DNA of 36,924 nucleotides from a virus, in the IMG/VR virus record IMGVR_UViG_3300042923_001084, positions 1 to 36,924 of that record, one strand, 5' to 3'. This document shows, piece by piece, positions 31,493-36,924 of the stretch (the stretch's first letter is position 1; each line of letters starts with the position of its first letter). A program made the translations under genes and the position numbers. Below the pieces are notes generated by a model, which saw only the letters and a list, made by a program, of their open reading frames with translations, ran no database searches and was not told the DNA's origin.

Positions 31493-31981
31493 TTATTTAA
31501 TTATTGTTATATAGTCTTTGGCTGTCTGTGCTTCAAAACTCTTAATTAACTGTATAATTTTTTTGAAGCTGTCTATACTAATATGTGAAGACTTGAGTTT
31601 TGAATAAATCTCATGTGCATCATTTTTAAATTTCATGTATTTGAAGTCATTAAGATAATCGCCCAAAGATTCATTAATGACCTTCTTCAAGTAAAAGATC
31701 TGCTCATGATTAAGGTTTCCGGCCTGAATAGCATCATGAAACAGGTCTTTTGCTATTTGGTAGTAATTTTCTATCTCTTTCCTCAGAAGTATGTCTTCCA
31801 GTTCAAGCTGCTGTTTGATTTTCTTTTGCTGCAGCTCCTGAGCCTTCTGTTTATTGTAATTTTGATAAGCTTTTTCTTTTGTAAGCTTATGCATGAGCCA
31901 GACATTACCTATCTTAATTAAGACCGGTAACATGGCAGCAATTGTTGCATAAATCATGAGTTTTGTTAGTAATGTTTCCAT
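31493..31981 (-). CDS. membrane-anchored coiled-coil protein of unknown function
   Basis: A 162-residue protein with an N-terminal membrane helix (about 5-27), a Lys/Gln-rich coiled coil (about 33-75, KAQELQQKKIKQQLELEDIL) and a helical C-terminal domain. It is the first gene next to attP in the conversion region, expressed leftward on its own. No family recognised; a tethered cytoplasmic binding domain is the plain reading. Confidence 0.7.
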   Translation of the reverse strand: METLLTKLMIYATIAAMLPVLIKIGNVWLMHKLTKEKAYQNYNKQKAQELQQKKIKQQLELEDILLRKEIENYYQIAKDLFHDAIQAGNLNHEQIFYLKKVINESLGDYLNDFKYMKFKNDAHEIYSKLKSSHISIDSFKKIIQLIKSFEAQTAKDYITIIK

Positions 31982-32208
31982 TTGTACATCTTCCTTTCAT
32001 AAATTTGTTTTTTACTTATTTTTCGGTGGTTGCTGGACAGCATCATGTGTGAAAGGGTATATATAAAAATAAGTAAACTATAAGTTGTATGGTGGAAAAT
32101 GCATAAATCTATTTTAAATAGTACGGTTACAGATATATAACTCTATTAAATGCTATATATAAGACTATACTATGAATTCTCCTGCAAATTTTATATACAG
32201 TTGGATTC

Positions 32209-32248
32209 GTGGCTCAGAACCCCCATGTTTCCGTGGTTCCCGAGCCAC
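32209..32248. repeat. GC-rich two-tier hairpin downstream of the FtsK operon
   Basis: GTGGCTC (32209-32215) pairs with GAGCCAC (32242-32248), and GAACC (32217-32221) with GGTTC (32235-32239), giving 12 bp with a small internal bulge and a 13-base loop. No T-tract follows on either strand. Nearby AGTAATA occurs twice (32253, 32274). It could be a replication or transfer origin for the adjacent module or a structured 3' end. The gap 31982-32300 holds nothing else I can support. Confidence 0.55.
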
Positions 32249-32300
32249 AATTAGTAATAAGTAATCAAAGATCAGTAATAGGTATTTAGTATTATATTTA

Positions 32301-32885
32301 TTACCCTAATATCCTATCTTTGAAGTTGTCCATTTTCTCATTCAGATAAGTAATGTCCAAGCAGTTGCTCTCATATTTTAGAGGATTTTCATCTACTGAA
32401 ATCACAGTTATTAATGGAAATATTCCATAACACTTCTTCTGCAGCTCCTCAGTAGAATATAACTTTTCGTAAAGCTGAAACTTTGAAAGTGAAGTTACAT
32501 GAGTGAAATCCACTTCCAGTAAAACAAAATATAGATTTTCTTCATATTCAAATTTAAAGATAGCGTCAGGCCTTACCAAGTCTTTCAAAAATCTCGGCTG
32601 CCTTTTAATCTCTACATTGGTGCAACCATGATAAACAAGTAACGAATAAAATTCATTTATATACAAGTCATGACTTGAAACTTTATCATCAGTGTAATAA
32701 ACCTTTTCATCTGTAAGCTTATTCTTATAGCTTCTTACAAGTCCAAACTCTTCTAGCTGCTTTAGCCTTACTCTAGCTCTATCATATGCATATTTAGCTT
32801 CGTTAAAATACATTCTGGAAGCTTGGGTAATGGTAAGAGCTTTATTATCTTCTAAAAACTTAAGTATTTTTTTATCCCTAGGCAT
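32301..32885 (-). CDS. replication-relaxation family-like protein
   Basis: A 194-residue protein. The N-terminal winged helix (MPRDKKILKFLEDNKALTIT, then LKQLEEFGLVRSY) is followed by a domain with RPDAIFKFEY, LYFVLLEVDFTH and KFQLYEKLY, matching the replication-relaxation type found on plasmids and integrative elements next to FtsK/TraB-like genes. It overlaps the FtsK-like gene by eight bases (ATG 32885 preferred over GTG 32891). It probably recognises a DNA site for plasmid-like replication or transfer. Confidence 0.75.
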   Translation of the reverse strand: MPRDKKILKFLEDNKALTITQASRMYFNEAKYAYDRARVRLKQLEEFGLVRSYKNKLTDEKVYYTDDKVSSHDLYINEFYSLLVYHGCTNVEIKRQPRFLKDLVRPDAIFKFEYEENLYFVLLEVDFTHVTSLSKFQLYEKLYSTEELQKKCYGIFPLITVISVDENPLKYESNCLDITYLNEKMDNFKDRILG

Positions 32886-34218
32886 TAACACTCTTGTTCA
32901 CCTCACTTAATGGTATTGCATGACCTTTGCCACGCTTTGGAGCTTGCATCTGTCCTGCTGGTTCCTGCTTCTCTGGTACATTCATGAGAGGAATAGTGTC
33001 TCTAATAGTTTTCCATTCTTCTGGTGTTGGATTATGCCACCCACCTCTTAAAACTGTTTTGCCTTGAGGTTCTTCTAGTATTTGTTCTTTCACCTTAATG
33101 CCTAGTGAACTATTTATAATTGAATTGTCTATATAAGGTGTTTTTAGGTGTACATATTCATGGCCTGTGAAAACTATGCATTCCTGCGCCAGTAACCCGT
33201 GAGCATCAGTAGTACCTATGATATTCTCTGAATCCCTTGCACTTAATTGAGCAAAGCTACAGCGACACATCTGGCTTTTTATTAATGAATTTATCTCTGT
33301 AACAGTGCTTCTTTGAAGTCCGCTTATAAAAAATATTCCTACTGAACGGCCTAGCTTAGCAATTTTCTTAAGTACACTTTCAATAACTTCCTTATACTTA
33401 GTTTCTTCCTCGCAGTCATTTTCATCTTTCATGAAGAGACTATATTCATCTGCAAATATATAAATGTACTTTAGCTTGTTTTTAGCTATTTTGTTATACT
33501 CATATATATTTTCACTATTCATAGCATCAATTTTTTCTGCCCTTTTTTCAATTGCTTTCTCAATCTTTTCAAGAATTATCTTACAGTGCACCAATTCATC
33601 CATAAATAACTTAACCTGCTTCAAGTCCTTAAATTTCTTAAGGTCTTTTTTCAACAACTCCATTAGATATAGTTCAATTTCGCTTTCGTCGTGATTATGA
33701 AGCAATGTAGTTAAAGCTATAAATTGAAGTCTGCTCTTCCCAGATCCACGGATGCCTCCAATAAGTAAGTGTGAATCTTCAACCATATTTAATTTGTAAG
33801 GTGTTCCGTCATACTTATAGCCCAAGAAGAGTTCATAAGGCTTAGTTTCTACTAATTCATAAGTTAAGTTATTAAGAGGATTGTTAATAATTTTTACATT
33901 GGCATATGGAGCAAATTTATATTTTTCTATTTCACATAGACAATTCAAGTTTGTCTCAATAACCTGCTTTTGCTTTTCCAAGTCCTCGAAACTTTTTCTA
34001 AATGGTATGCTAACTTTACAGTCGAACCCGTACTCTTTTTGATTTATAGACACTATTTCAAATGTTGAGAATGTGTCATCTTCATTTTTTACAGCAACTC
34101 CAGCCATAGCTGCATTCCATTTAGATATCAAATTTCTTTCTTCTTTATGTTCTTTTATATTTTTAATCTTTCTGTAAGCAACTGTGGTTAAGCCAGCTAT
34201 TAGCAGTTCACTTACCAT
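32878..34218 (-). CDS. FtsK/HerA-type DNA translocase ATPase
   Basis: A 446-residue ATPase with Walker A GGIRGSGKS (154-162), Walker B IYIFADE (252-258) and a GIFFISGLQRST sensor segment (294-305), in the FtsK/SpoIIIE-TraB style. It lacks the long membrane domain of true FtsK; two membrane microproteins encoded directly upstream may supply anchoring. The C-terminus is Pro/Gln-rich. Translation is coupled to the 47-residue gene (TAATG) and to the replication-relaxation gene. Confidence 0.85.
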   Translation of the reverse strand: MVSELLIAGLTTVAYRKIKNIKEHKEERNLISKWNAAMAGVAVKNEDDTFSTFEIVSINQKEYGFDCKVSIPFRKSFEDLEKQKQVIETNLNCLCEIEKYKFAPYANVKIINNPLNNLTYELVETKPYELFLGYKYDGTPYKLNMVEDSHLLIGGIRGSGKSRLQFIALTTLLHNHDESEIELYLMELLKKDLKKFKDLKQVKLFMDELVHCKIILEKIEKAIEKRAEKIDAMNSENIYEYNKIAKNKLKYIYIFADEYSLFMKDENDCEEETKYKEVIESVLKKIAKLGRSVGIFFISGLQRSTVTEINSLIKSQMCRCSFAQLSARDSENIIGTTDAHGLLAQECIVFTGHEYVHLKTPYIDNSIINSSLGIKVKEQILEEPQGKTVLRGGWHNPTPEEWKTIRDTIPLMNVPEKQEPAGQMQAPKRGKGHAIPLSEVNKSVNA

Positions 34219-34361
34219 TACTTCTTACCCCTTTTCTTGATCTTCATATCCAAAATAGGACTAGCAATTGCAGAAATACCTAATACTAAACAAAATAACT
34301 TTTCGGGGCTTAATATTAATCCCTTTAGAGCTGTAAGTATGACTAGATCTAAACCCATCAT
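34218..34361 (-). CDS. membrane microprotein in the FtsK operon
   Basis: A 47-residue protein (MMGLDLVILTALKG) with a central membrane helix and a basic end (MKIKKRGKK). ATG 34361 follows AGGAGG, and its stop overlaps the FtsK ATG. Its tight coupling suggests it works with the translocase, perhaps as its membrane anchor. Confidence 0.75.
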   Translation of the reverse strand: MMGLDLVILTALKGLILSPEKLFCLVLGISAIASPILDMKIKKRGKK

Positions 34362-34366
34362 TTGCT

Positions 34367-34447
34367 TTACCTCCTCATCTGGTCCACATTGTAATTAATA
34401 ACAATTGTGCCAATAATAATAGTTGAAACATAAAGAATAATACTCAT
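34367..34447 (-). CDS. 26-residue membrane microprotein, first gene of the FtsK operon
   Basis: A 26-residue peptide (MSIILYVSTIIIGTIVINYN) that is essentially one membrane helix plus DQMRR. ATG 34447 is behind AGGAGG and its stop is inside the ribosome site of the next gene. Too short to be sure from sequence alone, but the ribosome site and spacing support it. Confidence 0.55.
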   Translation of the reverse strand: MSIILYVSTIIIGTIVINYNVDQMRR

Positions 34448-34514
34448 AGAACCTCCTATTAACTAAATTATTTAATCTACTAATATACTATGAGGTGTAC
34501 TATGAAAACTTTCC

Positions 34515-34556
34515 ATTTTTCATAATATTTTTTCATTATTTATGATATTTTTTCAT
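34515..34556. repeat. 12-bp direct repeats with 20-bp spacing
   Basis: ATATTTTTTCAT occurs exactly at 34525-34536 and 34545-34556, and a shorter ATTTTTCAT at 34515-34523. They lie between the terminator of the XRE gene and the start of the FtsK operon, in its promoter region. A 20-bp period (two helical turns) suggests an operator array or iterons. Confidence 0.6.
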
Positions 34557-34557
34557 A

Positions 34558-34590
34558 AAAAAAGATATGGCTATTCTTCATACCATATCT
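34558..34590 (-). terminator. terminator of the XRE regulator gene
   Basis: Stem AGATATGG/CCATATCT (34563-34570/34583-34590) with a 12-base loop, followed on the minus strand by TTTTTTTTATG. It overlaps the end of the HTH gene and directly precedes the repeat array. Confidence 0.8.
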
Positions 34591-34771
34591 CATCTATCTT
34601 CTTATTCAATATACGTGCTATTTCAACTGCTTTTTGTAGCGTTGGATTATTTACTCCACTTTCCCATTGCGAATAAGTAGATTGCTTAATCCCCAATAGT
34701 TTTGCAAACTCTACAGCACTCATCATGTACTCTCTCATCCGTATCTCTTTAAGCCTATTCTTTACCCCCAT
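34571..34771 (-). CDS. XRE regulator of the FtsK module
   Basis: A 66-residue HTH protein (KNRLKEIRMREYMMSAVEFA, then IKQSTYSQWESGVNNP), of the short plasmid/ICE-type kind, distinct from the phage switch regulators. It is separated by a strong terminator and a repeat array from the FtsK operon it probably controls. ATG with GAGGTGG. Confidence 0.85.
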   Translation of the reverse strand: MGVKNRLKEIRMREYMMSAVEFAKLLGIKQSTYSQWESGVNNPTLQKAVEIARILNKKIDEIWYEE

Positions 34772-34958
34772 ATAACCACCTCATTTTGTAAATATTCTCC
34801 AAATGTTTTTAAAATCCTTCTGGTCTAAGTATATTAAAAAATATATATAATAATATTGAGGTCTTACGCAGTACAACTAATCTATTTGAAGGAGTGAGTT
34901 GAAATGGGCTTCCATAATCTTCTTATTATATTTATTTGCCCGTTGAAAGGAGATATGA

Positions 34959-35129
34959 ATGGATACAAAGCTACTTATTTTAACAGTTGTATTATGCGTA
35001 ATAGGGAACGACTTAACCAATATTCTAGATAATTTTGCTACACATTTATCAAATCATCCATGTATTTCAACTAAGATAATCAAACTACTAATCGTGGCTA
35101 TTGTCTTATTAGTATTATTACATCAATAA
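34959..35129 (+). CDS. small hydrophobic protein with own terminator
   Basis: A 56-residue protein (MDTKLLILTVVLCVIGNDL) with two membrane helices and an ending LLVLLHQ. It starts at ATG 34959 with AAAGGAG. An overlapping 42-codon frame from ATG 34904 also has a ribosome site and may be a leader. A rightward terminator follows. The hydrophobic small-protein-plus-terminator layout recalls type I toxins, but no antitoxin RNA is evident. The rest of the gap 34772-35230 has a TATAAT-like -10 at 34846-34851. Confidence 0.55.
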   Translation: MDTKLLILTVVLCVIGNDLTNILDNFATHLSNHPCISTKIIKLLIVAIVLLVLLHQ

Positions 35130-35136
35130 CCTCACC

Positions 35137-35167
35137 ATAGGAGTTACATTTTAACAGTAACTCCTAT
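35137..35167 (+). terminator. terminator of the small hydrophobic protein gene
   Basis: Perfect 11-bp stem ATAGGAGTTAC/GTAACTCCTAT (35137-35147/35157-35167) with a nine-base loop, followed by CTTTATTTATT. It lies eight bases after the stop codon. Confidence 0.82.
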
Positions 35168-35230
35168 CTTTATTTATTCAAATATGTTTAAGGTTTTCTA
35201 TTGTGTCAACAATAGAAGCGAGGTGTTTTT

Positions 35231-35416
35231 ATGGAAAATAGCGAAAAATATAAAGCAAATGATAGGATTAATATAATTGAATTAAATATGGTTAAACTAA
35301 CCATTACAGACAGCAATAAGGCTAGACTTCACGAGATTGTTAGGGAGCTACTTAGGCTTGGAGCTTTAGATAAGATTGATGCTGAGGGGTTGCTGGTATG
35401 TTGTGAAATATTATAA
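35231..35416 (+). CDS. small helical protein of unknown function
   Basis: A 61-residue protein (MENSEKYKANDRINIIELNM, later LHEIVRELLRLGALDKI) starting at ATG behind GAGGTG, alone on the plus strand. A palindrome CTATTGT-gtca-ACAATAG (35198-35215) lies just upstream, probably an operator or leader hairpin, and includes a minus-strand TTGACA. Ends at a strong GC-rich terminator. No family recognised. Confidence 0.6.
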   Translation: MENSEKYKANDRINIIELNMVKLTITDSNKARLHEIVRELLRLGALDKIDAEGLLVCCEIL

Positions 35417-35430
35417 GTCTAAGAAATTTG

Positions 35431-35456
35431 TACGACGCCTTCTAGAAGGCGCCGTA
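35431..35456. terminator. GC-rich palindromic hairpin between convergent genes
   Basis: CGCCTTCTAGAAGGCG (35436-35451) is a perfect palindrome; with one mismatch the stem extends to TACG/CGTA (35431-35456). It lies between the plus-strand 61-residue gene and the minus-strand PH-domain gene. Followed by TAGTTTGTTGTT on the plus strand. It stands out as GC-rich in AT-rich surroundings. Confidence 0.65.
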
Positions 35457-35464
35457 GTTTGTTG

Positions 35465-35836
35465 TTAAACTATTTTGGTTATTAAAGTGTTATATACTTC
35501 CTTAATATTTGTACCCTTTAAAAACTTTAAATCATGTGTCTTACCTTTTGTCACAATGATAAGCTCATCAGTAAATGCGAAAGCTTTCTCATTCTTTTCT
35601 AATCCCACGCCTGTTATCTGGCTAAACGGATAAGAAAAAATGGTAGTCTTAGGTTCTTTAAAGCTTAATTCCTTATCAACAAATATTAATCTTTTATTTG
35701 TAATACACATAAAGTCAAGAAACAATCCATAAACTTGTTCTATTTGCTCATCTGGTAATAAAAATTCTTTTATCTGTTCCTCATAGATTTGTCTAGGATC
35801 CTTCTTTTCTTTTTCTTCTTTTGAGAATATTCCCAT
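35465..35836 (-). CDS. bacterial PH-domain protein
   Basis: A 123-residue protein with a charged N-terminus and a bacterial PH-like domain from about residue 30: LPDEQIEQVYGLFLDFMCIT then NKRLIFVDKE, IFSYPFSQITGVGLEK and a C-terminal helix. Such proteins bind membranes, proteins or lipids; function here unknown. It has a clear promoter (35867-35895) and ATG with AAGGGGTG. Confidence 0.82.
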   Translation of the reverse strand: MGIFSKEEKEKKDPRQIYEEQIKEFLLPDEQIEQVYGLFLDFMCITNKRLIFVDKELSFKEPKTTIFSYPFSQITGVGLEKNEKAFAFTDELIIVTKGKTHDLKFLKGTNIKEVYNTLITKIV

Positions 35837-35866
35837 AAAATCACCCCTTATATTACAGTTATGTAA

Positions 35867-35895
35867 ATTATAGTTTAACTTACATGAAATTACAA
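35867..35895 (-). promoter_or_regulatory. promoter of the PH-domain gene
   Basis: Minus-strand -35 TTGTAA (35895-35890), 17-base spacer, -10 TATAAT (35872-35867), about 30 bases before the start codon at 35836. The remaining gap to 36032 is AT-rich without other features I can support. Confidence 0.72.
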
Positions 35896-36032
35896 TAGAT
35901 TACAGGTAATATTTGAACATCTTAAATCTTCTTATCTATCTAATATTTGATAATAAGAAAATTTAGAAATGCATTCTTTATGATTAGATAATCTCTCTTT
36001 AGACGTTCGAATAACTTTATTAATTTGTGTTA

Positions 36033-36924
36033 TCAGTTCTTAATATTTTTAAATACTTGAGACATTACACCTTCAGGTAATGTTGGGCTGGAATCTCCTT
36101 TAAGTAATCCAGTATCAGCTCTACTAAAGATTGACTGTATTACAATACTTCTTTCCTGATCAGCAACACCTTTTTCTTTGAGTAAAGATAAAAATACACA
36201 AGTCAGTTGATATCTTTCCTTAGCATCAGTTGATAAATGGTATGCACTAGTTGATAGCTTCACAAACAGACGTATAATGTATATTCCTACTGATGAAATA
36301 AGTGCTAAAATAATACTTCCTCTAAGGTTTTCTGTACTAAAAACTCCTTTATATTCGAATATTGTTTGTGGTATACTAAACAATAATGCTGTTAAAAATA
36401 ATATAAATACTGTAGAAGTTATCACCGCCCACATTCTCCACCTATCTCCATTTACCTTGTATTCTGTCTCTAAATTTTTCCAATGTTTAGCTGGGCCTTC
36501 TAATCTTAATTGTTCATTATAATACTTTTCTAATTCCTCTAACTTTTTCTCTTTTTCATCCAAAACTTTATTTATCTTTTCTTCTGTTTCTGATTTCCAT
36601 GTCATTAATCCATTCTTAAAGATATCTACTTCGTCATTTACCTGGTTCTTAACGCTAACATATTCATTATATATAGTGTCTACCCCTTCTGAATATATTT
36701 TATGTAAATCATTTAGACAACCCTTCTCGGCATCCGTATTTATTTTATTAGCATATGAGAACTCATCAACAATAATACAATTCATCAATCCAATGGAATA
36801 ATTAAAATCGTTAGGATAAGATATCCTACGATTAAAATAATAGTCACATGCAGCGTTACCTTGCATCGGGTTTATCTGATATCTTGCTTTAATAAGCCTT
36901 CCAATCTTTGTTGTTGAAAATATT
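36033..36924 (-). CDS. junction-spanning two-helix membrane protein, C-terminal part (DUF6161-like)
   Basis: Continuation of the gene that starts at TTG 432 on the other side of the circular join (398 residues in all). This part carries the coiled coil (whole-protein residues about 216-246, VLDEKEKKLEELEKYYNEQL), two membrane helices (about 267-286 and 304-324) and a C-terminal segment, LSTDAKERYQLTCVFLSLL then IQSIFSRADTGLLKGD, resembling the DUF6161 family ending. An ATG at 36866 is internal, not the start. The protein probably sits in the inner membrane with both termini cytoplasmic. Function unknown; conversion gene by position. Confidence 0.85.
   Translation of the reverse strand, partial: IFSTTKIGRLIKARYQINPMQGNAACDYYFNRRISYPNDFNYSIGLMNCIIVDEFSYANKINTDAEKGCLNDLHKIYSEGVDTIYNEYVSVKNQVNDEVDIFKNGLMTWKSETEEKINKVLDEKEKKLEELEKYYNEQLRLEGPAKHWKNLETEYKVNGDRWRMWAVITSTVFILFLTALLFSIPQTIFEYKGVFSTENLRGSIILALISSVGIYIIRLFVKLSTSAYHLSTDAKERYQLTCVFLSLLKEKGVADQERSIVIQSIFSRADTGLLKGDSSPTLPEGVMSQVFKNIKN
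36798..36924. repeat. terminal direct repeat, right copy
   Basis: Identical to bases 1-127; see the left copy. Removing it yields a closed 36,797-bp circle with an uninterrupted reading frame across the join. Confidence 0.97.

Noticed and set aside
32118-32130. AATAGTACGGT, 11 bases matching cassette repeat D
   Set aside because: Only a partial match, opposite orientation relative to the neighbouring gene, and no hairpin partner; likely chance.
34904-35032. 42-codon frame with a ribosome site, overlapping the 56-residue gene
   Set aside because: The sequence has no protein-like character after residue 15 and overlaps a better frame; it may be only a leader, so not listed as a gene.
1-36924. 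CRISPR arrays, tRNA genes, insertion sequences
   Set aside because: No regularly spaced repeats with unique spacers, no cloverleaf and no transposase were found on reading both strands.

Overview
The window is a complete, circular temperate siphovirus genome from a low-GC Firmicute, most likely a Clostridium or close relative. The host guess rests on the AT-rich sequence, strong AGGAGG-type ribosome sites, frequent TTG/GTG starts, and clostridial-type phage proteins (XkdX, NlpC/P60 lysin, ORF6N antirepressor, DnaD-like replisome organizer, Spo0E-like protein). The first 127 bases are repeated exactly as the last 127, so the unique circle is 36,797 bp. One gene is cut by the arbitrary ends: it starts at a TTG at 432, reads leftward through base 1 and continues from the other end down to 36033.

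Layout, following the leftward (minus-strand) transcription of most genes. The lysogeny switch lies at about 28.0-28.8 kb: a rightward XRE repressor and a leftward Cro-like gene face each other across two identical 17-bp operators. Leftward early genes follow: a second XRE regulator, an ORF6N/ORF6C antirepressor, a replisome organizer with an origin-like repeat block, a DnaB-type helicase, a Spo0E-like protein, a protein ending in a sliding-clamp peptide, an orphan C5 cytosine methyltransferase, a MazG-like enzyme and small regulators. Two accessory membrane-protein genes (a membrane-anchored GIY-YIG protein and a two-helix SLATT-like protein) are each bracketed by the same conserved repeat, like interchangeable cassettes. 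A minimal tyrosine recombinase and a membrane moron precede the late genes.

The late region runs leftward from about 15 kb to 0.6 kb: HNH, TerS, TerL, portal, protease, capsid, connectors, tail, baseplate and lysis. It has HK97-type order, a programmed -1 frameshift in the tail chaperone and a short tape measure. Integration is by a large serine integrase (29.8-31.4 kb). A 48-bp inverted-repeat site with a central GT just after it is a strong attP candidate, which would mean the sequenced molecule is the excised circle.

In the inferred prophage, the stretch from attP to the lysis genes (31.4-36.8 kb and 0-0.6 kb) is the lysogenic-conversion region. It carries an unusual plasmid/ICE-like operon (two membrane microproteins, an FtsK/HerA-type ATPase, a replication-relaxation-type protein) with its own XRE regulator and repeat array, a PH-domain protein, small membrane proteins and the junction-spanning membrane protein. 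Two probable small RNAs are also visible: a 75-nt rightward RNA with paired UUGGCG loops antisense to the leader ahead of the replication genes, and a roughly 130-nt structured RNA near 17.5 kb. No tRNA, rRNA, IS element or CRISPR array was seen.
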